Shown piece after piece: positions 13,101-19,411 of a stretch of 64,000 nt of DNA; within the stretch, counting starts at the first letter, position 1; every line of letters begins with the position of its first letter. The stretch lies in NCBI RefSeq assembly GCF_009708175.1, contig NZ_WMBB01000010.1, forward strand, positions 248,001-312,000. The letters are read 5' to 3'. Source of the DNA: Nocardia aurantiaca (GTDB lineage: Bacteria; Actinomycetota; Actinomycetes; Mycobacteriales; Mycobacteriaceae). Under the pieces are notes generated by a model. That model was given only the letters and a program-made list of their open reading frames with translations, was not told the origin of the DNA and ran no database searches. Made by a program: the position numbers and the translations under genes.

Positions 13101-16100
13101 TGCGGGCCCGGCTACGGCCCGAACCCGCACACCCATCGGGCTGGGCAATGCAGGTGCAGCCGACCGGGGTATCCGCCGCCGAATTGGTCCGGCACGTCTC
13201 GGTGGATATGCCACCGGACAGCAGCGCGTTCGCCGCGATTGCCGACGCGGAGGCGCACGCGGCCGCCGAGCGCCTCGACCCCGCCGCGGGAGTCATGCTG
13301 CAGTTGGTCTGGTTCGACTGCGCCGACGGGCCGGGCCGGCTCCTGGTCGTCGCGCACCACCTGGTAGTGGACGGAGTGTCGTGGCGGATCCTCGTTCCCG
13401 ACCTGGCTATCGCAGGGGCCCAGGTGAGTGCCGGGCAACCGCCGCGGCTCGCGCCCGTCGGTACGTCGATGCGACGCTGGGCGCACGCTCTGGACACCGC
13501 TGCCGCGAAGCTCGACGAACTCGACTGGTGGCGTTCCACGCTCGCCGCCGCCGATCCACCGATCGGGACGCGCCCTCTCGACCCGGTCGTGGACGTGCAG
13601 TCCACCGTCGCCACCATCCGGGTGACGCTGCCTACCGCGGTGACCCGCGCGGTACTCACTACCCTGCCCCAGGCGTTCCGCGGCAATGTGGACGATGCCC
13701 TCATCGCCGGGCTCGCCCTGGCGCTGACCCGGTGGCGGCGCCGCCACGGCGACGACATCGCCGAGTCGCTGCTCACTCTCGAAAGCCACGGCCGCCACGA
13801 CACGGTCCTTCCCGGCGCCGACCTCACCCGCACCGTCGGATGGTTCACCACCACCTACCCGGTGCGGCTCGACCTGTCCGATCTCGACATCGATGAGGCG
13901 TTCGCCGCCGGCGCTGCCGCGGGGGCGATCGTCAAATCGGTCAAGGAGCAACTCCGGCGGGTCCCCGGCCACGGGATCGGCTATGGGCTGCTGCGCTACC
14001 TCAACACCGATACCGCCCCCATCCTGGGCGCGCTGCCCGATCCCCAGGTGAGTTTCAACTATCTCGGTCGACTCGACACCATTCCCGACGCGTTGCGCGA
14101 CATCGGGTGGATGCCCGCCGGCGGCGATGCCGGCGGCGGCGCCCAGCATCCCGACGCATCCGCGGCAGCCGTCCTGGGTATCAACGCGGTCACCGTGGAC
14201 ACGCTGGACGGACCTGTCGTGACCGCCGCCTGGGACTATCCGGCCGGCCTGATCACCTCCGCCGAGGTCACCGACCTCGCGGAACTGTGGCGCGACGCGA
14301 TGGCGGCTCTCGCCGCGCACGCGTCCCGGCCGGGTGCCGGCGGGCTGACCCCCTCCGACGTCGGCCTCGTCGACCTCGACCAGGCCGCGATCGACCGGCT
14401 CGAGGCCCGGTACCCGGCACTGGAAGACATCTGGCCGCTCACGCCGCTCCAGTCGGGGTTGCTGTTCCACTCCCAGCTCGCCGACGGCGCCCGCGACGAC
14501 TACATCGTGCAACTCCGTATGGAACTCGGTGGGCGCGTCGACGCGGACCGGTTACGCCGCGCCGCGCAGGCCCTCATCGGACGACACCCGAACCTACGGA
14601 CCGCGTTCGTGCGCGACGCCGCCGACGAGCCGGTCCAGGTGGTGCACTCCCGTGTCGATGTGCCGCTCACCCAGATCGACCTCGCGGAATGCGCCGACAC
14701 CGAGGCCGCGCTCGAGCAGCTCATGGACAGCGACCGGCACTTCGTTCCGAGCGCGGCGCCGCTGCTGCGACTGACACTGATCAGCACCTCCCCCCAGCGG
14801 TACCGACTGCTGCTGAGCATGCATCACATTCTGATCGACGGCTGGTCCACCCCACTACTGGTCCGGGAACTGCTGATCCTCTATGCCGGCGACGGCGACC
14901 CCGGCGCACTGGCCCCGGTGCATCCCTATCGCGACTATCTGGTGTGGCTGAAAAGCCAAGATCAGGGCGCGGCGGAAGCCGCGTGGGCGCGGACGCTCGA
15001 GGGCGTCACCGAGCCGACTTTGCTGGCGGGCGCGGGCCGCGGCCGCCGACATACCGCCGCCGCGCGTGAAGTGCGGGTGCGGCTGAGCGAACACCGCACC
15101 GCGGCCCTGGTCACCGTGGCCCACCAGCAGGAGACCACCCTCAACACCGTCGTCCAAGCCGCCTGGGCGATCGTGCTCGCGAGCGCGACCGCGCGTGAGG
15201 ACGTCGTCTTCGGCACCACCGTCTCTGGTCGCCCCCCGCAGATTCCCGGCATCGAATCGATGATCGGACTGTTCATCAACACCGTGCCGGTCCGGGTCCG
15301 GCTCGACCATGGCGAAAGTCTCGGCCATTTGATCCGGCGAATCCAAACCGAACAAACCGCGCTGCTCGACCACAATCACCTCGGACTGGCACGGATCCAA
15401 CAGGTGGCCGGGCCCGGGGCGATGTTCGACACCATGACCGTCTTCGAGTCTTACCCGGTCGACGCGACCGGGTTGTCCGAAGACACCGATATTGCCGGGA
15501 TGCACGTCCTCGACGTGCACGGACGAGACGCCGCGCACTATCCGCTCGGCCTGATCGCCCACCTCGACACCCGGCTGGAGCTGACCTTCAAATACCTGCC
15601 CGAACTGTTCACACAAGCCCAGACCGATGCTCTCGCCGGCCGGGTGCTGCGTGTGCTCGACGCCATCATCGACGACACCGATCTCTCGCTCCGGCGAGTG
15701 CAGCTGCTGTCGCCGGACGAGCTGTCCACGCTGATACCCGTTCGTGGCGGGCCCGACGCGGCGCCGTCGCTCCTGCCGCAGGTGTTCGCTGCCGCAGCGA
15801 GATCCGATGCGGAAGCGGTCGTCTGTGACGGCGAAAGGTTGTCCTACCGCGAGCTCGACGAAATCTCGAACCGGTGGGCGCGGGTGCTGATCGACGCCGG
15901 AGCAGGACCGGAATCGTTAATCGCCGTGGCGTTACCGCGCTCGATCGATGCCGTGATCGCCGTGTGGGCGGTCGCCAAAACCGGCGGCGCGTTCGTTCAG
16001 ATCGACCCGGATCAGCCCGAAGACCGGATCAGCGGCATCCTCACCGATGCCGGTGCCATCGCCGGGCTGACAGTCGAGACCTATCTGGAACGACTGCCCG

Positions 16101-18376
16101 ACGCCACCACGTGGCTCAGCCTCGACAGCTCTGGATTCGCCATGAAGGCAGCGTGGGCGCGCGCCACCGCGATCGAGGACCGCGAGCGCACGGCCGCGCT
16201 GCGGCCGGAGCATCCCGCCTACCTGGTCTACACCTCGGGCTCCACCGGGACCCCGAAAGGGGTCGTGGTCACCCACACCGGGATTGCGAATCTGGCCGCC
16301 GAAGCGCGGGAACGGTTCGGCCTCAGCCCGTCCTGCCGAATGCTGGCCGCGGCCTCTCCGAGCTTCGACGTGTCGATCCTCGAATGGCTCAGCGCCGCTG
16401 CCGCCGGAGCCACACTGGTCCTCGCTCCAGCGGGAGTGGTCGCGGGCGCCGAACTGGCCGAGCGGATCAACGCCGAACATGTCACCCATGCGGCCTTCAC
16501 CCCCACCGTGCTGGCGTCGCTGCGCCCCGGCCAAGTCGACACCCTCCGCACCGTGATCGTCGGCGGCGAGGTGTGCCCACCGGATCTGGTGAACCAATGG
16601 GCGCCGGGCCGCACGTTGATGACCAGTTATGGGGCCACCGAGACCACCGTCGCGAGCTGCGGCGATACCCCCCTGACGGCAACCATGGACAGCCCGCCAC
16701 TGATCGGCGGCCCGACCCGCGGGTTCTCCGCCGTCGTGCTCGACCGCAGACTGCGCCCGGTCCCGCGCGAAGTGACCGGGGAACTGTACTTGTCCGGGCC
16801 CGGGATCGCCCGCGGCTACCACGGGCAACCCGTACTCACGGCATCCCGATTCATCCCCGACCCGTATGGGCCGGCCGGGACGCGCATGTACCGCACCGGC
16901 GATCTGGTCACCTGGACCGGCGACCGGCGACTGCGATACATCGGCCGCAGCGACCTGCAGATCAAAGTCAACGGCCATCGCATCGAACCCGGCGATATCG
17001 AAACGGCGTTGTGCAGCCACCCCGGCGTCTCCCGCGCCGCCGTCGCGGTCCACACCCGGCCCAACGGCACCGACCAGCTCACGGGCTACGTGGCGCCCGC
17101 CCCGCACGCCACGCCCGACACCGCGGAGCTGACCACACATCTCGCGACCCTCTTGCCCACCCATATGATCCCCACCGCCATCGTCATGCTCGACCGGATG
17201 CCGCTCACGGCCACCGGCAAACTCGATCGCAACGCCCTGCCCGTACCCGACCTGCGTCGGCAGTCTCGGTTCCGAGCGCCGTCGACGCCGCTCGAGGCCA
17301 CCGTCTGCGAGGCCTTCGCCCACACCCTCGACATCGAACGAATCGGAGTCGACGACGGTTTCTTCGACCTCGGCGGCAACTCGCTGACCGCCGCCCAATT
17401 GGTGTCGCGGCTCGCGGAGTCCACCGGTGTCACCATGCCGCTGCAGTGGCTGTTCACCGATCCGACACCGGAATTGCTGGCCCGCCGCATCGAGAGTCGC
17501 CGTGACGGCCTCGCGGGGCAGGACTTCGGTGAACAGGATCTCGCCGAGGCGCTCTCCGTCATGCTGCCGCTGCGGGCTTCGGGAACCGAACCGCCACTGT
17601 TCTGTATCCACCCGGCGATCGGATTGGCTTGGGGTTTCACCGGACTCGTGCGGTACCTCGATCCCGACCGTCCTGTCCGAGGGCTACAGTCGCCCGCGCT
17701 GACCGACCCCACCGTGCGGTTCGACACACTCGAACAACTCGCCGCGCGCTATGTGCGGGAGATCCGGTCCGTCCAACCGCACGGTCCCTACCACCTGCTC
17801 GGCTACTCGCTCGGCGGCACTATCGCCCATGCGATCGCGGTCCGACTCCGCCGCGAAGGCGATTCCGTGGCCACCTTGGCCATGATGGACACCCGCGTCG
17901 TGACGGCCGACAGCTTCCGTGCTCCCACCCCCTCGGTGGCGACGATGCTCGCCGAGTTCGGCGGTTTCGCCGTTCCGGACGGCCCCGCCGAGCTGACCGT
18001 CGAGGCCGCGACCGAGTTGCTGCACGGGCAGGGCGGGCTGTTCACCGCTGTGACCCCCGCGCATCTCGTGAGCCTGCAACGCGACTACACCCGGCTCGTG
18101 GACCTCACCTGGAACCATCGGCCGGCACTCTTCGACGGTGATCTGATCTACTTCAGCGCCGCCGACGACCGCGTCGACGACGGGTCCTCTCCCGCCGATG
18201 CTTGGAGCGACCACGTCACCGGGCGCATTACCGAGCATCGGATTCCCGTTCGACACGAACGGATGACCGAACAGGATTCGCTTCGCACCATCGGTTTCGT
18301 CCTCACCGAGCATTTGCGGTCAACCCGGACCGCCCCCACGGAGTCACCCACCCCAGCAAGGACAAGCGGATCATGA
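1145..18376 (+). CDS. Four-module nonribosomal peptide synthetase with thioesterase
   Basis: This 5743-residue NRPS carries the domain order Cstarter, half-C, A1, T1, C, A2, T2, E1, C, A3, T3, E2, C, A4, T4, TE. The ATG at 1145 is preferred to an upstream in-frame ATG at 1055 because GGAAGGA (1133-1139) stands five bases before it. Carrier serines are at about residues 1264, 2322, 3880 and 5413, and the TE nucleophile (GYSLGG) is at about 5555. The N-terminal condensation domain suggests a starter unit, probably an acyl chain, so the inferred product is an acylated tetrapeptide. Oddities are an extra C-terminal half of a C domain before A1 and a first E domain with a broken HHxxxDG motif. No mbtH-like gene is seen nearby. 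The product is unknown. Confidence 0.97.
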   Translation: MTAPRPQLDPDRGGSRNAEPDASVIQPIPLSAGQQGLWLAQKLSPDVPISEAQYVEFHGDLDVDLLRKAAIQAGHEFQSGYLRLREIDGEPYQLYDPSLKSTGPVIDIRGAPDPVAAGLEWMRREYTAPLDMTRDRLVATAIVQVGDRHYLLYCRSHHVALDGYGAMMIVNRIAALYTAAVRSHTAEPNRAADIRALYEADRSYRESKRFTDDQAYWVNRLAGVDEEFSLASGHAPACADSVVAIRELSAATVERIDHSAKTLGASPAALVIAAFACYLSRRTGRDDVLVNIPVSGRTTAVLRRSGGVFVNVAPLPIVLDPGDTVATLALRVQSDLVGVLRHQRCGLTDIRAATGTRGAQRRFAGPVVNVMLFAQHIQFGSVTGEFHILSSGPVEDLLVDVYQTGDPPRTILHLLANPNLYTDLELSAHCAGFMEFIDEFAAATPDTELDQVHPGSAADGAKTRRRRENLAFWRAALADLPEELALPVDRPRPIAMSNRGATVVHSVGAGLVQALEDCARQHNSSLFMAIHGALAVLLARMSGTTDIPIVTPIAGRGAAALDDMVGMFVNTLVLRTEIDPGEPFADLLARIRQIDLDAFDHADIALEQVVNRPFRSRHPLCQVMLAFRNPEPVESGLLDLEPPAVGHSSEISCLDLQFALSADDGGDMNVAVTFATDLFDAATIDSLARRWIRILESVATDPAVPVGAIEVLEPAERADLLARRGAPEVAPLTLPELLANAVAFDPDAAAIVSDGRELSYRDVDERSNRWARQLIGRGIGPEDVVAIGMPRSADSILAVWAVAKAGAAFLPIDPTHPVERVTHMVTDSRATVGLTVASARTRLPDDIDWLTADCLDEGDDRPVTDGDRVHPLRVDDIAYVIYTSGSTGLPKGVAVTHRGLNNCSTEHRDALSIGAHSRTMHLASPSFDVSVLELLLPLCSGATMVVAPGDSFGGDQLAELLDREHVSHACITPSTLSTIDHTRWPLTDLGHLIVGGEDYGTELVQRWSGDRELFNEYGPTETTIAATLTVLATGELVTIGRPIRGVSVWILDQRLQPVPAGVAGELYIAGGLLARGYYRRAGLTAERFAACPWLSGERMYRTGDVVRWSAGGEIEHLGRSDFQVKIRGLRIELGEIDSVLAGHESVGYAATIGHRADSGAQSLVSYVVAAPGYSIDTTLLTEYLADHVPSYMVPSSIVVLDRIPLTPTGKLDRKALPEPVFADHKPYRAPRTPIEHLIAETFTDVLGVDAIGIDDSFFALGGDSLVATRVAARLGAALDTEIPVRLLFDAATIAELATRIEQAAGTGRRPRPPLIAGPRPELVPLAPAQQRMWFFNQYDTGSGAYNMPIVIRLRGELNVDALRLAMTDVLARHESLRTRYPDHDGMLIQVIESVEHVDREPTLATVSSHQLIPAVTEFVTEGFDVSTQAPVRARLFRVTDAEQSEHVLAVVVHHIAADGFSMTPLARDVATAYTARIRGEVPSWAPLPVQYADYALWQRAILGSPDDPESLCARQIRYWTEALDGVAEELRLPFDRPRPVVMSNRGATASFSVGAGLIQALEDCARQHNSSLFMAIHGALAVLLARMSGTTDIPIGTPIAGRGAAALDDMVGMFVNTLVLRTEIDPGEPFADLLARIRQIDLDAFDHADVPFEQVVDQLVTRRSQARHPLFQVMLAFQNLEPVKLELPDLELSVVDLPNNVSRFDLQFILSEDSDSGGMTVAVTYATDLFDAATIESFAHRWIRILESLAADPTVPVGAIEVLEPAERADLLTRRGAAAAAPMTLPDLLTAAAARNPDASAIVFDGQQVSYRELDERSNRLARLLIRRGIGPENVVAIAMPRSLDSVLTVWAIAKSGAAFLPIDPSHPRERITHMTTESGAVVGVTLTSVRAQLPDDIDWSTPDNLDRADNVDAADNRPITDSERIRPLRIDDIAYVIYTSGSTGLPKGVAVTHRGLNNCAVEHRDAISIESDSRTLHMASPSFDVSVLELLLPLYAGATMVIAPSDVYGGDELAGLIARERVSHALMTPSTLSTIDHTRWPLPELTHLIVGGEDYGTEVVQRWGERRTLFNEYGPTETTIAATLSTPLAVGDAVTIGGPIRGVSEWILDQRLEPVPVGVAGELYVAGGCLARGYHGRAGTTAERFVACPWVPGKRMYRTGDVARWTADGAIEHVGRSDFQVKIRGLRIELGEIDSTLAAHETVGHAVTIGCRGDSGAQSLVSYVVAAPGHSIDTAALVDYLGDRLPSYMVPASIMVLDRVPLTPMGKLDRKALPKPVFAGDRPFRAPRTSTEQIIARCFTDILGAETVGADDSFFALGGDSIMSIQLVTRARAAGVVFSPRDVFERKTVAGLAQIAINEGAAGTSLPAELPGAGVGPLPLTPIMRWLLDRAGAGHSRFSQAMTLGLPTGIDRRQLADTVQVVLDRHDMLRARLTPPTDGQWTWEVLPVGAVRADDVLTRVPVEAGLGRAEFRALATAELDAAANRLDPEAGILTQVVWLDPVSTVEPGTVLVVVHRSAIDRASWRVLAPDLTAALARIASGEPPDPAPTGTSMRRWAHGLVEAAQRPERAAELELWQAMTAEDDPIIGSRPLDPAIDLVTTARTIQVDVDPEVTEALLTEVPAAFHGSVDDGLLAAFAITMARWRREHESTASAGPPADVTIRLEGNCRADDVVPGSDLTRTVGWFATGYPMRLDLSGIDLDDARAGGPAMGAAVKSVKEQLLAVPDHGIGYGLLRYLNEDTGPNLATAPPQIAFHYLGRVATGITEAVPALGWVPADVGGAQGDAELAGTQHPDAPVPAVLDVDAVVLDDTSEPRLRTIWSYPTGVLTADAVREAAESWREVLTALATHVRRAGGGGRTPSDLALVELGQSEIERLEDRYPALSDIWPLAPLQEGLLFHALVSEQSVDAYITQLVLELRGRVDPRRLRRAAHVLLDRHPNLRTAFVTDIDAGPVQVVDDDAEAPWSEPDLSGLDDSARDREWKLLMDADRATRFDPAHAPLLRWMLVTTGPEQYRLVLTNHHLLLDGWSTPLLMKELLVLYATDCDAAMLPHVRPYRDFLAWLGRQDPAASLDAWARAFDGADEPTLVAAADPGHRYTESRKVLGELTEEQTAALTDRARSRGVTLNTVIQAAWAIVLGALTSRKDVTFGAVVSGRTPRIADIESMIGLFINTVPVRVRLDTTETLGQLLDRIQTEQATLLDHQFIGLADIERVAGPGAAFDTMTVFESFPVDRHGLTADTDIAGMRLVDVTGADAAHYPLGVVGRVDSRLHLEIKYLPEFFDHDTVAATLRRIQRVLGAIAADPDLPLARLDLLSPEEYRELAPVSGDPAMPERVLPELFAATAARDPGAVAVVCGDRQWTYGELDAESNRLARLLIGLGVGPEMGVAVGLPRSFESVLAVWAVAKSGAAFVPMDPRNPGGRVQHMLTDSGVATGITLSQWRDRLPGSVRWLVLDEPAVEAELAGLPATPVTDAERIRPVRTDHAMYVIYTSGSTGVPKGVVVSHRGLANLVAEQCSRFDIGPDARVLHAASPSFDAAVLELLWAFASGGRLVIAPPTVFGGIELAQIISRNSVTHAALTPTALGTVDPAGLPNLGTVVIGGEAPSPRLVSRWAPGRTLFNTYGPAEATIQTNAGAPMVPGETATIGGPIRGVGEVVLDAWLRPVPLGVVGELYLTGPGLARGYRNRTGLTASRFVADPFTDRGQRMYRTGDLVRWLRLPDGDLTLDYVGRTDFQVKIRGFRIELGEVESVLLACAGVARAAAAVHRGSATGDRLIGYVVPEPGADLDPAAIIAFAGQRLAPHMVPATVMVLDALPLTETGKLDRRALPEPDFSTGRAEFRAPVTKTEKTLAGLFAEILGIDTIGLDDSFFALGGDSIMSIQLVTRARAAGLVLSVREVFERKTVAGLARIAVRDSAAAASLPAELPGGGVGPMPLTPIMCWMFERGGFDRFCQWVTLTLPTGIDRTTIAATMQAVIDHHDMLRARLRPEPAHPSGWAMQVQPTGVSAAELVRHVSVDMPPDSSAFAAIADAEAHAAAERLDPAAGVMLQLVWFDCADGPGRLLVVAHHLVVDGVSWRILVPDLAIAGAQVSAGQPPRLAPVGTSMRRWAHALDTAAAKLDELDWWRSTLAAADPPIGTRPLDPVVDVQSTVATIRVTLPTAVTRAVLTTLPQAFRGNVDDALIAGLALALTRWRRRHGDDIAESLLTLESHGRHDTVLPGADLTRTVGWFTTTYPVRLDLSDLDIDEAFAAGAAAGAIVKSVKEQLRRVPGHGIGYGLLRYLNTDTAPILGALPDPQVSFNYLGRLDTIPDALRDIGWMPAGGDAGGGAQHPDASAAAVLGINAVTVDTLDGPVVTAAWDYPAGLITSAEVTDLAELWRDAMAALAAHASRPGAGGLTPSDVGLVDLDQAAIDRLEARYPALEDIWPLTPLQSGLLFHSQLADGARDDYIVQLRMELGGRVDADRLRRAAQALIGRHPNLRTAFVRDAADEPVQVVHSRVDVPLTQIDLAECADTEAALEQLMDSDRHFVPSAAPLLRLTLISTSPQRYRLLLSMHHILIDGWSTPLLVRELLILYAGDGDPGALAPVHPYRDYLVWLKSQDQGAAEAAWARTLEGVTEPTLLAGAGRGRRHTAAAREVRVRLSEHRTAALVTVAHQQETTLNTVVQAAWAIVLASATAREDVVFGTTVSGRPPQIPGIESMIGLFINTVPVRVRLDHGESLGHLIRRIQTEQTALLDHNHLGLARIQQVAGPGAMFDTMTVFESYPVDATGLSEDTDIAGMHVLDVHGRDAAHYPLGLIAHLDTRLELTFKYLPELFTQAQTDALAGRVLRVLDAIIDDTDLSLRRVQLLSPDELSTLIPVRGGPDAAPSLLPQVFAAAARSDAEAVVCDGERLSYRELDEISNRWARVLIDAGAGPESLIAVALPRSIDAVIAVWAVAKTGGAFVQIDPDQPEDRISGILTDAGAIAGLTVETYLERLPDATTWLSLDSSGFAMKAAWARATAIEDRERTAALRPEHPAYLVYTSGSTGTPKGVVVTHTGIANLAAEARERFGLSPSCRMLAAASPSFDVSILEWLSAAAAGATLVLAPAGVVAGAELAERINAEHVTHAAFTPTVLASLRPGQVDTLRTVIVGGEVCPPDLVNQWAPGRTLMTSYGATETTVASCGDTPLTATMDSPPLIGGPTRGFSAVVLDRRLRPVPREVTGELYLSGPGIARGYHGQPVLTASRFIPDPYGPAGTRMYRTGDLVTWTGDRRLRYIGRSDLQIKVNGHRIEPGDIETALCSHPGVSRAAVAVHTRPNGTDQLTGYVAPAPHATPDTAELTTHLATLLPTHMIPTAIVMLDRMPLTATGKLDRNALPVPDLRRQSRFRAPSTPLEATVCEAFAHTLDIERIGVDDGFFDLGGNSLTAAQLVSRLAESTGVTMPLQWLFTDPTPELLARRIESRRDGLAGQDFGEQDLAEALSVMLPLRASGTEPPLFCIHPAIGLAWGFTGLVRYLDPDRPVRGLQSPALTDPTVRFDTLEQLAARYVREIRSVQPHGPYHLLGYSLGGTIAHAIAVRLRREGDSVATLAMMDTRVVTADSFRAPTPSVATMLAEFGGFAVPDGPAELTVEAATELLHGQGGLFTAVTPAHLVSLQRDYTRLVDLTWNHRPALFDGDLIYFSAADDRVDDGSSPADAWSDHVTGRITEHRIPVRHERMTEQDSLRTIGFVLTEHLRSTRTAPTESPTPARTSGS
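1220..5060 (+). other. NRPS module 1: Cstarter, half-C relic, A1, T1
   Basis: The first condensation domain has an intact HHVALDG motif (residues 157-163) and runs to about base 2500. A second, N-terminally truncated C domain (about 2546-3300) follows: it starts at the inter-lobe linker and lacks the whole lobe with the HHxxxDG motif. The A domain (about 3340-4800) has the TSGSTGLPKG and NEYGPTETT motifs and the A10 lysine (PTGKLDR). By alignment to GrsA, I read its specificity positions as D-V-L-C-I-G-E-I-A, which I do not recognise. T1 has LGGDSL. Confidence 0.85.
2711..2953 (+). repeat. Copy 1 of a 243-base near-identical NRPS segment
   Basis: This part of the half-C relic is identical to 5849-6091 except for one base at 2793 (T instead of G), which turns the DIPIG motif residue into valine. 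Similarity continues at a lower level upstream to about 2640 and drops sharply after 2953. This points to recent duplication or gene conversion within the gene. Confidence 0.95.
5110..9690 (+). other. NRPS module 2: C, A2, T2, E1 (probably inactive)
   Basis: The C domain has HHIAADG (residues 1453-1459). The A2 specificity line reads D-V-L-L-I-G-E-I-A, differing from A1 only at position 278, so both probably load the same or similar residues. T2 is of the LGGDSI type that precedes E domains. E1 (about 8265-9690) has HRSAIDR (residues 2516-2522, bases 8690-8710) where HHxxxDG is expected, and EGNCR where EGHGR is typical. It should therefore not epimerise. Confidence 0.85.
5849..6091 (+). repeat. 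Copy 2 of the 243-base near-identical NRPS segment
   Basis: This is the counterpart of 2711-2953 (offset 3138 bases), within the C-terminal lobe of the module 2 condensation domain. Here the DIPIGTP motif keeps its usual glycine, so this copy is the better candidate for the functional source. Confidence 0.95.
9800..14370 (+). other. NRPS module 3: C, A3, T3, E2
   Basis: The C domain follows an E domain and carries HHLLLDG (residues 3023-3029), the context of a D-accepting (DCL) condensation domain. The A3 specificity positions read D-A-L-A-V-G-T-I-Q, with an unusual GPAEAT in motif A5. T3 has LGGDSI. E2 keeps HHLVVDG (residues 4071-4077) and ESHGR and so looks active, predicting a D-configured third residue. 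Confidence 0.85.
14425..18330 (+). other. NRPS module 4 and thioesterase: C, A4, T4, TE
   Basis: The C domain has HHILIDG (residues 4560-4566). The A4 specificity positions read D-V-L-A-I-G-S-V-A. T4 has LGGNSL. The terminal type I thioesterase has the GYSLGG serine, a likely acid in MMDTR and a C-terminal histidine in VRHERM. It would release the peptide by hydrolysis or cyclisation, and the sequence does not say which. Confidence 0.85.
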
Positions 18377-19059
18377 ACACCGACCGAATCGTCGGAACGC
18401 GTTCCGGCGTAGAGCCAGTCAACCTGTTCGACCCCGACGTAGCAGCCGGTATCGACCTTTATCCGCATGCCGCCGAATTGCGCCGATGGACGATCGAATA
18501 CCTGTGCCAGTCCCACCCCGACCTCGGTCGACCCGGCCCGGTCTGCCCGTACACCAGCCGCGCCATCACACAGCGATCTCTGTGGGCCGCATTCGTTCCG
18601 GGCCGTGATATCCATCGCGGCCGCATCACCGCGATAGTCGCCGACCTGTACGACCTGTTTCCGGCCCTGCCGCCCCAGGACGAACCCGATTCCAAACTCA
18701 AAGCCGTCCTTGCGGTCTTCCCCGACCTCACCGAATACGCCGACCTCGACACCGTTCAGCACGATGAGAAATCCAGGTTCGTCGAACAGGGTCTGATGCT
18801 CGGGCAGTTCTATCCGGGCTGCACGGTCCCGGGGCTGCACAACCCGGCTTTCCCCGCACTCGACGCGCCCTTACCCATGCTCGCCGTCCGCTACATGGCC
18901 CCCACCGATTTCCCATTTCTCAACGCTCGCCACGAATGGATGGACTTCTATCTCAAGATCTTCGCCCCTGCCATTCCCAGGTTCATCGCCACCGCCATGT
19001 CCGACAGGCTTGTCCGGACACCCGACGCCCCGAACGAACTCGGTCCTGATGACCGGTGA
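18373..19059 (+). CDS. Conserved protein of unknown function coupled to the NRPS
   Basis: The ATG overlaps the NRPS stop codon (ATGA at 18373-18376), with AAGGA upstream, so the two genes are translationally coupled and very likely cooperate. The 228-residue protein has no signal peptide or membrane helix. Visible motifs are a CPYTSRA near residue 57, FYPG followed by LHNP near residues 140-150, and a C-terminal block with LPMLAVRYM and PTDFPFL. I recall a similar family beside actinobacterial biosynthetic genes (possibly DUF6875), but this is memory, not a search. A tailoring, loading or self-protection role is possible, and the sequence does not choose between them. Confidence 0.85.
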   Translation: MNTDRIVGTRSGVEPVNLFDPDVAAGIDLYPHAAELRRWTIEYLCQSHPDLGRPGPVCPYTSRAITQRSLWAAFVPGRDIHRGRITAIVADLYDLFPALPPQDEPDSKLKAVLAVFPDLTEYADLDTVQHDEKSRFVEQGLMLGQFYPGCTVPGLHNPAFPALDAPLPMLAVRYMAPTDFPFLNARHEWMDFYLKIFAPAIPRFIATAMSDRLVRTPDAPNELGPDDR

Positions 19060-19411
19060 CGATGCCTTTGCACCGGGAACCCTCGCCGCGGATCGACACC
19101 GAGCCCACACTCGCGAGTCGCGCATCGCCCGTTCGAGTGGCTCGCGGGATCACCTGCCGTAGAGTATGGCCTCCGGTATTGATCAGGTCGCGTGCCCGGG
19201 CGAGTGATCCCGTGCCGTGCAGAAGGATTCGCGCACCCTGCGCGCCCCCGGTCCGCACTCCCACGGGCGAATGTGGCTTCACGGGGCCGATTCTGGTCCG
19301 TCGATGCCGCGCTCGAGGAGGTCGTAGTCGAGCGCGGCACCGAAGCGTTCCCAGCGGGGGCGGGCCATCGGACGACCAAATGATCGATCCGCCCTGGTTG
19401 CGATCCGGTGG
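19060..19411 (-). other. Intergenic region with a possible gene fragment
   Basis: No complete gene is visible. On the minus strand at 19368-19279 there is a short frame beginning MARPRWERFGAALDYDLLERG whose composition looks coded rather than random. It ends after 29 residues and has no upstream gene, so it may be a remnant. I do not recognise its family. Confidence 0.3.
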
